From positions 59,104,241 through 59,168,240 of the forward strand of contig OZ023214.1 in assembly GCA_963995525.1 (NCBI GenBank): 64,000 bases of DNA. Reading direction: 5' to 3'. Source of the DNA: Escarpia spicata (Eukaryota; Annelida; Polychaeta; Sabellida; Siboglinidae). This document shows positions 42,201 to 57,200 of the stretch, piece by piece; positions within the stretch are counted from its first letter, which is position 1; each line of letters opens with the position of its first letter. Below the pieces are notes generated by a model. That model worked only from the letters and a program-made list of their open reading frames with translations. It did not search any database and was not told where the DNA came from. Made by a program: the position numbers and the translations under genes.

Positions 42201-45200
42201 CTTGAAGGGTTACATTGACTCAAGTCAGACAACCTGCACCAGTATAGTATGGTACCACCTTGAAGGGTTACATTGACTCAAGTCAACAACCTGCACCAGT
42301 ACAGTATGGTACCACCTTGAAGGGTTACATTGACTCAAGTCAACAACCTGCACCAGTACAGTATGGTACCACCTTGAAGGGTTACATTGACTCAAGTCAG
42401 ACAACCTGCACCAGTACAGTATGGTACCACCTTGAAGGGTTACATTGACTCAAGTCAACAACCTGCACCAGTACAGTATGGTGCCACCTTGAAGGATTAC
42501 ATTGACTCAAGTCAACAACCTGCACCAGTACAGTATGGTACCACCTTGAAGGATTACATTGACTCAAGTCAGACAACCTGCACCAGTATAGTATGGTACC
42601 ACCTTGCAGTCTGGCTGAAGAAGAAAGGGGTGCTGAACTCTGGACATTGGCAAATGCTAATTCACCCCCTCAGCAAACAGTAATTTTGGTCTCTTGTGGT
42701 CAATTAGTACTTAGCAGTTGTGTACATAGGTACTGAGAGAGCAGAGAACTGCTAGACAAAGAATTGCTGCCCATGTTTTGTTTGATAACAAATCCTTTCA
42801 TGCAAATAAATACATTTCATGCAAATAAATATTGGTAGTTGTTTTATTTTGGTTTTTGAGCAAAAAGACACATCCAATTTTTTTAACAATTTAACATATA
42901 TTTTGTTGTTTATACGTGTCAATTTCTATAGAAAAACGTTTTAAGTTTATTTTCTATTTCGATCAATACATTCAATTCATCTTACATGGTGGGATTCAAA
43001 TCCAATTAAATTCAAATTCAATCTGATTTTAATTCAAATTCATGTATTTTTGTGATCAATTAAATTCCAATTCGATAAAGAATTGAACCCAGGTCTGAGT
43101 ATGTAGCACTTTGTGAGCTTTCCTGTGGGCACTATACAGCGTAATATAAGACATGTCCTTTGTGTTTTGAGGACTCGACCCACTTTGCAAGTGAGATCGA
43201 GAAGGCAGTGCCAGTCGTGTGTCAACTCCTCGGCTCGAGGGTGACGACAGACGTCCAGGAGGCCATCAACTTGTTTGTGAGCAGCTTTGAGTTTGGTGTT
43301 AGTCACGCCATTGTTGGAGTGCGCCAGATGTTGGCTCTCGTCTGGTCAAAGGAGCCAATCATCAACGAATCAGTCGTTAATGCCTACAAGCATCTTTATC
43401 TCAAGTCTGAGGGCATGGCTAGTTCTAGGTGAGTGGTCAGAAGTCAGAGGGCATGGCTAGTTCTAGGTGAGTGGTCAGAAGTCAGAGGGCATTGCTAGTT
43501 CTAGGTGAGTGGTCAGAGGGCATGGCTAGTTCTAGGTGAATGGTCAGAAGTCAGAGGGTATGGCTAGTTCTAGGTGAATGGTCAGAAGTCAGAGGGCATG
43601 GCTAGTTCTAGGTGAGTGGTCAGAAGTCAGAGGGTATGGCTAGTTCTAGGTGAGTGGTCAGAAGTCAGAGTGCATGGCTAGTTCTAGGTGAAGGGTCAAT
43701 CAAGTAATGATACCCCTCTCACTGGACAGCGGGGTATGTGTATAGCACATGAATGATGTATACTGGCAGAATCTGACAGTTCATAGACTTGATATCTTAT
43801 GACTATGGCAAATCATCACTGTGCAGCCGTAGTGTCCCGTGGTTGGGCGAAGGCCTCAGCATGTCATTTCCAAATCTGCCTGTCTTACCCTATCCTCTGT
43901 CAGATGGTGCCCTTCCAGTACTCGTCTAGTTTGCCTCTCCACCATCTCACAGGTCTTCCTCTAGATCGTTTCCCTTCGTAAGGTCTCCAGGTTGTGATAC
44001 GCGATGTCTTCTGTCTTAACCAGATGTTTGTTTTTTTCTCTCGATATGTGATGTTTAACATACTTCTTTGCATCTTTGTTTGTGCGGCTGATAGCTTGTT
44101 CTTTGCCTGGATGGTGAGTGCCCATGTTTCCACGCCGTATGTCATCGCTGGAAGTACGCATGAGTTGTAGACTTGTCTCTTCAAGCAGGTTCCAAAGTTA
44201 CCCTTGAAGATGTCGCCGTGTTTGGCGAATGCCGTTCAGCTGGTGGTGATTCTTCGTTGAATCTCCTTGTCTTAGTTTTTGTTTCTGATACTGTATCGCT
44301 GTCCCAGATAGACGTAGCTTTCAACGTTCTCTATCTGCGTCGTGTTGATATATATTGGTATGTCATTTTCTAGCATCACTGTTGTCTTCAAAATGTTCAT
44401 CTTGAGACCTTGTTTTTCACTTTCATCAGCTAGCTCCTGCAGCATTTTTTGTAGTTCTTACTGTGTAGTAGCTCATGTGAATATGTCGTCGGCGAAGCGA
44501 AGATGACAGATATTCACTGTCTATCCTCAAGCCTCTGGTTTCCCAGGTCAGACTTCGGAATATGCTTTCGAGTGTTGCCGTAAACAGCTTGGGCAATATG
44601 GTGTCACCCTGTCATACTTCTCTCTTGATGTTGATCTTGTTGCTCTTTTAATGTAGTGGACAGTCATTGAGCTGTTGGTGTAGACGTCTATCAGGAGTTC
44701 GATACACACATCTTCTATCCCCTGTTCTTGAAGGGAAGTCAGTATTGCTTGAGTTTGAACCAAGTCGAAAGCCTTCTCGTAGTCGATGAAAGTGATGCAG
44801 AGCGGGATATTATATTCTCGGTACTTCTCTTTCAGTTGGTTTACGATGGTGTATGTGGTCTGTCTTTGAGTACCTGCTTCTGAATCCTGCTTGCTCTTGT
44901 GGTTGGTTTTCATTGAGTGTCTTCTCTAGCCTATTCGTTAGTACCTTTGTGAGTAATTTGTAGATGTTCAATGACAGACATATCGGTCTGTAGTTCTTTA
45001 AGTCATTTGTATTTCTCTTCTTGAAGATTGTACGCGTATATAATCTGACTTCTTCTTTTTTCTTTCAGTTTTCATAGCAAGCACCCAAAACATTTGTAAT
45101 GATTGCCATGTTGTATATAACTAATTAATTTAACATGTAAAACAAAAGCTGCTAGAAATTGTCAACAAAGGAGAAGCATGCCTTTACAAGTAATGCTACT

Positions 45201-48200
45201 TCTATGCTTCTCCTTCAAACTTGTCACCCGTAGGTTTTGTATGTCTCATTCACTTGTACACTTGAATTATTGGATTTGTTTGAATAAACGCTTTTGACTT
45301 TGACTGTTGTATAGCTCGGTGTAGAATTCCTCTATTCGTTCCATGATCATATCTTGATATTGTATTTCCTTACCCTGCTTGTCTAGAAGTGTAAGCGTCT
45401 GTCTCGCCCTAATGCCTTTGTTCTTCTTTAGGGTCTTTGATGACATAATCGTTTCTTGTATGATCTCTTGTTTGTACTTCCTGATGTCTTCCTTCACTTT
45501 CTTTTTGATGGTCTTGTATATTTCTGCGTACTCTATTTGTTTTTTATGATCGCCGTTATCCACCATTTCTTGTCGTTTCTTCATTAGTGCTCATGTTGGT
45601 GACATTATTCTCATCACTACATGCCTGATGATTGCTTTGGCTACACTTGTTGCACTTAGTTGGATCATCTCAGTGATGTTTTCGGTCATGGTGTCGATGT
45701 CGTCTAGTTCTTGTAATGTCTCGAATCAATTTCGCAGTGCGAGTTGGAATTCGATCTTTCTTGTTCCTATTTGTGTGGTATCTACACTTGGTGGTCTCTT
45801 GTTTCTTCTTCCTTTCAGCCTTGACGTCCAGTTTGATGTTGCTCAGTATCATTCTGTGGTCACTTCCGATGTTGACTTGGTTGATGACAGTTGCTTGTTT
45901 GTCAGGATGTAGTCAATTTCGTTCTTTGTTTCTCCATTTGGGCTTTTCTATGTCCATCTCCTCCCTGCTTTCTTCTGGAACATGGTATTCATGATTTTGT
46001 ACTTTTTTTATGTTGCCCATTCTACCAAGGTGTCGCCTCTTTCGTTTCTCACACCTAGGCCAAATTTGCCTGTTGCCGTTTCCGAAATGCCAACATTGAC
46101 TGTTGAATCCATCATTGTTTTTTAATTTCTACCAACATCACAGTAGATTCCAACCTTGGTGATGAAACAACATCGAACGGTCCACCTAAATTATCACATT
46201 TATGCAGTGTTCTGGTGTCCTGTTGCTGACATGTAGATGCATGAATCACTTGTCAGTCATGTCTGCTGAGATGGCTGTACTCAGGAACCACAGGAACCAA
46301 AGAAAATGGGTGCACACCCCTGTACGCTTATTGGAACACAACCTTTGACATATTTCCATGTCTCAGATATTTGTTCAGCGTACTGTACGCTTAATAGAAA
46401 GAATACGGTACTTGTATTATCTTCAGTTTGTAGCGCTTTGTTATGCATAGAACAAGTTCTGCTACTCTGGGGCTGATGCTGTTAACCCTCACTATATTGT
46501 CTTTCTTTATGTTACTTAATAATAGTTTAGTGAATTCATACAGTTAGTTTGACATGTTCATGTCTAGAGACTAATGAGCTGAGATTGTCGTTACAGAGCG
46601 GGAGCGTTGTCTGTCGCCAACAACCTCCTCCAACTGGCCGTGGGGGCAACGTTGGGAGAACTCACTTCACTCGAACAACTGGTACGTCACTTCACACACC
46701 CTTGTGTTCAGGGTTCGCACGGATCCCCGAAAACCCTTAAAAACTCTTGAATTTTGAAATTACGTTCAAGGGTACCCAAAAACCCTTGATTATCACCCGT
46801 TTTCAGAATAAACCCTTGAAAACCCTTTAAAATGCATGTTTTTGCTTTTAAAATGCAATTAAGCTATTATATCTCAGCCGTATTGTTGTAATATAAATTA
46901 TTTAATAAGTGCGAACGTAAATGTGCGATTAAAATTCAACGTCGGAACGGCAAAACTAAAATGCGATTGACAAAATACGAGGAGTGAGTCCAAGTGACCA
47001 AGAATTATATTAATAATTATCCACTAGATGGCACCATAAGTACCGGTCATACGGGTATTAAGTTCTCATTTTGGAAAGCGACAAACGCGTGTTCGTTGAA
47101 AATATTATCGGTCGATTTGAATTTGCGTTATGATGGCTCCCGAGAAAGGAAAATGTAAATTCAAAGATGAATGGTTGGCAATCGAGGAGAATGGGTGTGT
47201 CGAGACCCGACGGGAAACGTTCGTTCTGCACGATGTCGATTTTGTGCAAAATTCATCAACATCGGGAACAGAGGTCGATACAGCCTGGACAGTCATGTTA
47301 AAAGTGCGACGCACAAGAACAACATGTCCGCGAAACACAATTCGCAATTGCGCCGCATGCTGGCTACACCAGGAACAGGTTTGTCATATTTAAGTTATGT
47401 TTCTTATGTTCCTATCTACAACATTAAATTGAACACTTCACTGCCATTGCACATTTGTATTGCCATACCTGGTACCATGGTAACTGAGTTGGTCATACCT
47501 ACTATTAAAAATATAAATAGTATTAATACTTTTAAATTGTATTATAATTTACCAGAATTGTTAAATTAAGATATGTATATTGTAAGGACCACAAAATTGA
47601 TGGAAATAATTCAGTTTGAATATCTTGTGTATGTTCAATTATTATACATACATGGTACTTCATATTATCATTTGTGTTTCAGCAGTTGGATCGGCACATC
47701 CACAAACCAACAACCGTGCTGCACTGCCTGCCCTCGTTGATGTCTCATCCTTTGTGTCCAAGCAAGACACTCTACGGGCAGAGATCTTGTGGACGCTGAA
47801 GATCTGTGCAACCCATTACAGCTACAAATCGAGCGACGACACATCACGCTTGTTCGCTGCTATGTTTCCTGACAGCGTGATTGCTACGAAAGAACGGAAA
47901 TCGAATTACATGATGTGTCGTGGACTCGCTCCACACTTCAAGGAATTGTTGCTGACAACTGTTCGGGAGCAAGATGCGTTCGTGCTGCTGTTTGACGAGT
48001 CCTACAACAGCGTCACAAAAAAACAAGCAGATGGATGTTCTTGTGCGCATGTGGACCACTGACAAGAGAGTGACAAGCCGCTACCTCTGCTCTGTTTTTT
48101 ATGGGACACGGCAGAGCAACCGACATCCTTGAACACTTCCTCCAGATCACGCAAGACATTGGCTTGCAGAATTTGCTGCAAGTCTCTATGGATGGGCCTA

Positions 48201-51200
48201 ATGTCAACTGGGCCTTCTACGAGAAGCTGCAGCAGAAAGTGAAGAGCGAGTGTAGCTGCCAGATCTTGAACACTGGTTCATGTGGTTTGCACATTGTGCA
48301 TGGTGCGTTTAAGCATGGGTGCAATGCCACCAAGTGGGACATCACTGCCGTTCTCCGTTCGACTCACTCATTGTTTAACGAGACACCGGCTCGTCGCAAA
48401 GATTACACGCAAGTCACAGGCAGTGATTTGTTTGGCCAGAACTTTTGCAACACTCGCTGGCTTGAGAACGTGCCATTTGCCTGCTGGAGATGTTGCCTCA
48501 TCTCTGCAAGTACGTTACAGCCGCCAAGAAAGGTGACGTTCCTTTGCCGCAGACGAAAGCCTTTGGGGTCGTATAAGAGGCAACGTCCGATCCACTTTTC
48601 ACTGTCAAGTTGAACTGCTTTGTATCAGTGGCAAAGATCATCACACCGTTCCTTCTGCGCTACCAGACGGATCGCCCCATGCTGCCATTTCTTGTGAGTG
48701 ATCTGCATCGAATGGTGAAACATCTCTTGTACCGCTTCATGAAACGTGACGTTGTGGATGACACCAGCCTCACTAGTCTCGCCAGTCTCCCCGAACTCAA
48801 CCTGTCGGATCCTGCTTTAATGAGAAAGTCATCCGACATAGACATAGGCTTCACGGTGGACGCGCACCTGAAGCAGATGCAACGATCTACAAGATCGAAA
48901 GTGAGTGACAGGGATGCCTTGGGACTGCGTCATGAATGTCGGGCATTTTTGCGCAAGATCGTCGTTCATGTGTTGATGAAAGCACCAACGAAGTACAGCA
49001 TCGTGCGCAATCTGTCATGCCTTGATCCACGCCAGATGGCTGACGACCCGAATGGCTGTTGTGCCAAGCTGCGCAGAGTGTTGCAGACTTTGGTGAACAG
49101 TGGCAAGCTGGTGGCAGAAAAATGTGACGAAGAAGAACAAGTTTTCGTTGTTTGACCCATTCGACGATGGGCAACGAGTGGACGTCTTCCTCGAAAGTCA
49201 CATCAACTGCTCTGACTTCGCAGATCTGTGGACCACTGTGAATATGCTGCTGCTACTGTCACACGGACAAGCCAGCATTGAACGGGGCTTCTCCGTGAAT
49301 CAACAGATGGAGGTTGACAACCTATGCAAGAATACATTCATGGCACAGCGAATTGTACATGACCACATCATGTCTGTCGGCGGGATCCTGAGTGTCGACA
49401 TCACCAAAGACTTGATGATGTCGTGTCAGGCTTCACGGGCACGTTATCAGGCCTATCTTGATGACAAGAAACGTGCCCACGACTCATCGAAGCGCAACCA
49501 CGTAGATGAGTCGGACGACCTCAAAGCGAAGAAAATCCATCTCGAGGCTGACATTGTCGAACTCAACAGATGTGCTGATGAATTCTCTACCGACGCAGAG
49601 AAGAAGCGAGATTTCAGCCTCGTTGCAAAGTGCAACGCTCTCCGCAGGTCAGCCAGGGAAAAGGGGGAAGATCTGGCTGATGTACTTTGCCAGTTGAGTG
49701 AGAAGAAGTGAGAAGCCTGAAAAGGCTGTAATGTGACACTGTGACAGCAACAGCATATAGTGAACGTTATGTTTGTTGATTTATTTGCTGTATTTAATAA
49801 ACAGGCAGTTACAACTTAAGCATCTTCGTCAAGATTGATTTGTTATTTGAATGTTTGGCTGATGACCCCCCTCATCGTTCTAAGGGTCCTGTGATTGATT
49901 GCTTATTTGCTTCATTCATTCCTGAAGTGTGTGCTTGCTTGATTTATTGATGGGTAACCGATCTTTTCAATGGCCGGTTGATTACTTGTAAACCCCAGGT
50001 ATAGAATGATTGACTGGTCCGGTAAAAATGGGGCTGACAAATGTAATAAATAACTGAAATATACACCCTTGAAAACCCTTGAATTTAATTGTTTGGTATC
50101 TGTATGAACCCTGCTTGTGTTGTATTAGTGACCTGGTACGTCACTTCACAAAACCTTGTGCTGTATTAGTGACCTGGTATGTCACCCCACACACCCTTGT
50201 GTTGTATTAGTGACCTGGTACGTCACTTCACACACCCTTGTGTTGTGTTAGTGACCTGGTACGTCGCTTCACACACACTTTTTGTTGTATTAGTGACCTG
50301 GTCAGTTACAGAGCGACAACTACCACTCAGAACTGATAGGCCAGTGTATATAAGTGATGTTTGGCTAGATTTCTTGTGCCACTCTTGTACAATGATGTAT
50401 AACTGTGTTTGTCTGTAGATAAACTAGATGCCTAGACACTGAGTGCAAGATATTGACTTGCGCCACTCCTGATTTGACCTATCATGAAACGTTACATTCT
50501 TGTTAGTTATGGCCACTGTCGCAAAAACGTAACCAACTGAGGAATGACCATTTCCCTGTACTTGGACGTCCTGTCTCATTTGTAACAGGTGTTTTGAATT
50601 GGTGTCACATGTTCCAGTTATGTGAGTTGGTGTCACATGTCCCAGATGTGTCGCTTGGTGTTCCAGGTGTGTGAGCTGGTCAAGTCGGGTGATCTTGACC
50701 ACGGGGTCATCCAGGTGTTGTGGGAGAAGTTTGCCCAGAAGCTCGGCCACACGAGCACTGTGGAGAGTCGCGGGGCCCTCCTGCTGCTGGGGATGGCCGC
50801 TACGTGAGTCCTTCTCTTATCAGTCTAACATTCACACTTAGGTCTGCAGGTAAATGGGTGCTTATAATAATCTCAGTCTTATAATCATGACATGTTGTCC
50901 ATCTTACGTGGTGATGATCTGACAGTAGCCAAATGTATGGAAGAAATCCAGACACTCATAGTGCAGTGTAGCAATTTCTTACCATGTGGAATAAAATTTA
51001 AGTTGTAGAAGTTGTAGTCTTACAGAATATAATAAACAAGTGGATAGTTTTGTGTGCCTATGTGTTGGGAGGAGCCGTGTGAAGGCGGGAGGCAGGAGTA
51101 GAGGTGTGTAGTTATGTTTAGGTTGCAAGGAACTCGTCGATGGTAAAGAAATTTTAATGGTTTCTTTTTACCTAACATTTCAACTGAATGTTGTTGTCCA

Positions 51201-54200
51201 GGGCTGAGGTTGAGATCATGCGCAGTAACATAGACGAGTCCTTTCAGGGCTGAGGTTGAGATCATGCGCAGTAACATAGGCGTGTTCTTTCAGGGCTGAG
51301 GTTGAGATAGTGTGCAGTAATATAGATGTGTTCTTTCAGGGCTGAGGTTGAGATCATGTGCAGTAACATAGGCGTGTTCTTTCAGGGCTGAGGTTGAGAT
51401 AGTGTGCAGTAACATAGACGTGTTCTTTCAGGGCTGAGGTTGAGATAGTGTGCAGTAACATAGACGTGTTCTTTCAGGGCAGAGGTTGAGATAGTGTGCA
51501 GTAACATAGGCGTGTTCTTTCAGGGCTGAGGTTGAGATAGTGTGCAGTAACATAGACGTGTTCTTTCAGGGCTGAGGTTGAGATAGTGTGCAGTAACATA
51601 GACGTGTTCTTTCAGGGCTGAGGTTGAGATCATGCGCAGTAACATAGGCGTGTTCTTTCAGGGCTGAGGTTGAGATAGTGTGCAGTAACATAGACGTGTT
51701 CTTTCAGGGCTGAGGTTGAGATAGTGTGCAGTAACATAGACGTGTTCTTTCAGGGCTGAGGTTGAGATAGTGTGCAGTAACATAGACATGTTCTTTCAGG
51801 GCTGAGGTTGAGATCATGCGCAGTAACATAGGCGTGTTCTTTCAGGGCTGAGGTTGAGATAGTGTGCAGTAACATAGACGTGTTCTTTCAGGGCTGAGGT
51901 TGAGATAGTGTGCAGTAACATAGACGTGTTCTTTCAGGGCTGAGGTTGAGATCATGCGCAGTAACATAGACGTGTTCTTTCAGGGCTGAGGTTGAGATCA
52001 TGCGCAGTAACATAGACGTGTTCTTTCAGGGCTGAGGTTGAGATCATGCGCAGTAACATAGGCGTGTTCTTTCAGGGCTGAGGTTGAGATAGTGTGCAGT
52101 AACATAGACGTGTTCTTTCAGGGCTGAGGTTGAGATAGTGTGCAGTAACATAGACGTGTTCTTTCAGGGCTGAGGTTGAGATAGTGTGCAGTAACATAGA
52201 CATGTTCTTTCAGGGCTGAGGTTGAGATCATGCGCAGTAACATAGGCGTGTTCTTTCAGGGCTGAGGTTGAGATAGTGTGCAGTAACATAGACGTGTTCT
52301 TTCAGGGCTGAGGTTGAGATAGTGTGCAGTAACATAGACGTGTTCTTTCAGGGCTGAGGTTGAGATAGTGTGCAGTAACATAGGCGTGTTCTTTCAGGGC
52401 TGAGGTTGAGATCATGTGCAGTAACATAGACGTGTTCTTTCAGGGCTGAGGTTGAGATAGTGTGCAGTAACATAGATGTGTTCTTTCAGGGCTGAGGTTG
52501 AGATAGTGTGCAGTAACATAGGCGTGTTCTTTCAGGGCTGAGGTTGAGATAGTGTGCAGTAACATAGACTTGTTCTTTCAGTAGCATTACCACAGCGGCC
52601 GCCGCGGCAGTTGGATCTGGCCAGTTTTGACGCTAAACTACGACAGGTCACCGGTCACGCAGCCCTTACATCATTAAGTCCGCGTTAAATACTACATATT
52701 TAATATCACTGGAACGGCAAGATAATGTTCTTTACAATGGCATAAAGTTTTAAAAAGTATTCCTTTATTTGACGAACTAATCGTTCGTGACTGAGCGATG
52801 ATACGCGCCAAAAGTGTCACGCCGACGGCGACGGTACGGTTTTCGCAAAAACAGGTCGCGGCAAATTGAAAACCCGCACTTGTAAACCTATTTGGATCAT
52901 CACGAGATCTGCTCGACCAATTAGAAGACGTGTTCGTCTTCACTGCAGTCGTTGCACGAAGTTTCTGCATTAAACCAAACAAAAGTTATGTCGAATTATC
53001 GTATAAACATGAATTTTTGGTAATGGTATCGCCTAAAATTCAAGTTCGTGTATATACACACCTACGCGTCAGTTTCAGACTGTTCAGGTGATATATGTTA
53101 TGTGATATTTTAAAAGGTTTACAAGTGCGGAAATCGCATTTTGTGCGACCTAGTTGCACGGTTTTCGAGAACGCCACCGCAGACGGTGACGCTGTGCTAA
53201 AAATAGTAACATCCGCTTGGTAACGCCAGGCGGACAACCGCGTTGCGCTGGTTGTCCGCTAGGCGGATTTGGCGCCTAGCTGTCATACAGGCAATCCCTA
53301 TTTACAGTACGCTGGCTACACTTAATAATTGATTTTAAACTTGAAATTCATAAACTTATATTCCAACCTTACTCTGTTAAATATAAAATAAGAACTTGTT
53401 ACATTTGTTGTTTGCTTACTAGTAGTAATAACTAGCCAGTTTAAGATTGGTATTTCCACCATTATAATATTCATTTATTGTCACAATTATATTATTGGTG
53501 TGTATAACTATATATTATTTAATTAATAATTATATATTCCTACGTTTATATAACTATTGTAACAACAGAGACTAGCAATAACATTTGAGTTGTTGATACC
53601 TGCATTCATTTAAATGCAGGTATCTCTCAGGTCCAGGACACTTTCTGCAATTCACTTTGTTAAGTATAACTAGTATAGTCATTAATTATGCAAAGTGGGA
53701 ATTAAGTGACATCTAATGATAGTAATTAAACTCTATGTACTACTATGATAAGAAGTGCAAAATGTTAAATGATAAATTGATGCTTTTGAAAATTTTTATA
53801 ACGAATGAGGATACCAAATTTACTGTCCGCCATTTAATTTTATGATAATTACATTAATCAATTATGTAAATGGCAACTAAGTGAGTTCTAATGAAAATGT
53901 TTGTGCTGTACTATTTTACAACATGCCTCAAATATTAATGATGTGCTTTTGGAAAAAAATGTATTAAAAAATTGGGATTGTACATTTAATATGTCCGCCA
54001 TTTTATGCAAATTACTCCACAAATTATTCAAATTGTGGTAATTAATTGATAGCAATGAAACAGTTTATGCTGTACTATTGTAAACGCCATTACCGAGTTA
54101 ATTACATGCTCAAAATAACAATTGGGAATCCTCATTCAATATGGCCGCCATTTTGTAATAATTATGCTAATGATGCACCAGTTTTGACAACAAATTGGGA

Positions 54201-57200
54201 TTGAAATTAACTATAATGAAACAATATATATTACATTTTCTGATACCCTGTAAATATACTCTAAACAATTAATGACATGACATGAATTGCATCTTGTTAC
54301 AGTCTATGATTCAATATGTCAGCCATATTATGCTAATTAGGTCATGAAATATGCAAATTAGGTCAACGAAAATGCAAAAAATGAATTCCTCGTATGAAAA
54401 TACCTGTATATGCTAATTTTGAGGTAATTACCTCAATTAATTACTTATCTGTTGTGAAAAAAAAGGTAAAATAGGGGTACACCCTGGAAATACTGTGACC
54501 CTATTCTTTCTGTGTTATTTTTCATGTTCACCGTTCCAACGAAAACCCCTGGGGTAGTAACATTTCCAACTTAATAACTTTGTCAGTAGTTGTCCGATTT
54601 TCATGAAATAAAAAACATTTTATTCACTGCTCCTCGCCTCATCATCTGCGCGTTGCTAGGTTTATGAAGAGAAAGAGAGTCACGGAATAAGGGTGGAAAA
54701 TGGCAATGCCCTTTAATTACATGTAGTCAATAGTAATGTAAATGGTAAAGACAGACAATGGGCATTGCCGTCAACCTAGATAACAAAAGGCAATTCCCCT
54801 TACAAACGTAGATGAGTCGTACATATCTGTCGATGGGGAATGCCAATAATTAACTATCTAAGCGGAATAAATGTGGGGCCCAGAAACCACCCAAACAACC
54901 CCACACAAAGCGCAGCAGAACCCAAAAACAAAAGTGTGTTCCTGGGCCTGGCTCAGCCAATCATGCATAAAGCAGACTTTGCCTCCTGTGAGCAGTTCGG
55001 GCCATTCTCGCATTAAAACCTCAAACGTCACTTTTGGAGCAAGTGAGGGCAAAAGATGAGAATGTTGCACGAATGCAGCAACCCCAACTCAGACTCACAG
55101 GGATAGCCATTGAAAATATGGGTGCATAGCAAAGATAACTTATTTGCTACGTTCGCCCTGCTACACAGTGAAAGGACCTTAGGGATAGGATGAACAAACA
55201 AATCTATGCCCTAACTTCCGACCCAAAGCTGAAAAGCAAGAAACGTAGTTCTCCTCACCTCCCTAGTACCACCTTCAAGTGCTAAATGTGCCTAGAATTG
55301 CACACATATATCTACTAAAATATGAACACATACATATCAAATGTATGTCAGGGAGCCGCGGCTAAGGGGTGACCGGCTACGTGCATCTACTCCCGGCCAA
55401 AAGCTGAAGAGCTCAGCATGCACCAGGGCCCCCCAACCTTGGCCCTCCATGAACAACAAATGGTGTATACATATTGTGAATACGTATGTCTATGACTATT
55501 ACCTATCAACTAATAGATAAGCAGAACATACATGAATGCATAGTAGTCGGAATATCGCCAATTGTGATAAATTGACCCAACAAATCACCAGCTAGTGAGC
55601 TTGGTCGAGATTGTGGTAAGGTAGACACCAGAGTCTCTGATGTAATCCCAATGTTAACCTAGCTAATTGTCAATGTTATACAGAAATGAACCAGATAATC
55701 ATGAAAAAGATACATTGGAATAAAGTTTCCCAAGTCCATGGTTTGAGATATATCAAAGTCCCATATATCTTTAAAAAGTTTCAAAAGAAGTAATCCGGAT
55801 ATATTTTTTGAATGCCAAGGATTTCCAACGGCCCATCCTCTGGATTTGGGAGTTGGAATATCCTTGAGCTGAAGCGTATGTTGCTGCCCCGATGCGGAAA
55901 CTGTGAGATTTTATATTTTGATTATGGAGAGATGACCACGCTAACGAGAAAGATAGCCAAGAATTCAGCTGATGAGGGGTGATTGGTGACATATCTGGGT
56001 CACAGAATAGTGGGCCTGAAGCATGACCCCTTTGAGAGATGTACTCAGATAAAGCCGCCACTGGGCAGTACCTAATCCGTGAGCGTGGAATTGGGATGGA
56101 AATGTGTGATCAAAATTGGTGTTTTGCTTGTTGAAAAACTATCACTAGGGTGTCCGAAAGAATTGATACCTGGGATATGTTTGTTATTCTGAGATTTAGT
56201 GACTTCACCGATGCGAAGGAAACCATGAAACATTAGCAGGTAGATAGCTCGAACTAGGCAAGCGTAATAAGGTGCCTGAGGCATGTGTCCTGAAGAATCA
56301 TAAAGTGCATGTAGAATAGGTAAGGTAATCGGGGGCCTAGTATCAAATTTTGACAACTGTTTGTGAGCCCCTAGAAGTATGTCTGATTAAAAAATTACCA
56401 GTGGGATCTGGGAACTGGAATAATTTGTGAAAAAATGCAATTGCTGACATACGAGAAGTGACTGAGGCTGGTGACAATCCCGTACTGAGGAGATGGGCAA
56501 TAAAATTACCAATTAAGGGAACAGAGGCAGGAAACCAAGATTCTCCTGGAAAAGTAGTTACAGCGAAGTCGTGCAACTGGGTTACCGCTTGTGAATATAT
56601 CCTACGTGGTGGAAGGGGCCAAAGATGCTGCAATGAAGCCACCTGCAGTGTTCACCAGGGAAGATAGTCTGTTGGTAAGCAGTCCGGCTGGTGGTTGAGC
56701 CAAGGAGCCTCCTTGTGTGCAGAATCGTTCTTGTCTAGGCCCGAACTGGGTCGTTCCTGTCATTTGTTGGAGAGTGCTGGCCAGCATAGCTTGAAAGTCT
56801 GTGTCCTGGCCCCCATTAGCAGATGTCCCTGGCTGTTGCATAGGTGCAGGGGTGAACGTCTCGGTAGTTGGCATCATCCTGTCAAAATGTGGCAGTGGTG
56901 TCGCTGTCGAAACTGAGGGGGGACGGTTGTCGTTGCCGCGAGTCTCAGTCAGATGTGCTTGCGCTTCCCGCAATTGTCGCTGCAGATCAAGAATGGTGGT
57001 GCGCAACAAGGCAAGATCAGTGTCACAGTCCGAGCTGTCCGACGAGTCGTCTGCCAGTCTCGCAGGCATCCGAGTTGGCCTTGTGGAGTGTCTGCTTGCA
57101 GGTGGAGGCCCGCCCTTCCTCCCATGTTTGACCTTAGGCATTGCTGAAAAGGGAAAACACAGCAGGGCAGTTTTCCGCGCATATGGGTTAACATGTTTCC

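Noticed and set aside
51192..52574. Each 46-bp unit as a separate alternative exon
   Set aside because: The units contain acceptors but no donor, and each unit read in the exon frame hits TGA at the next unit.
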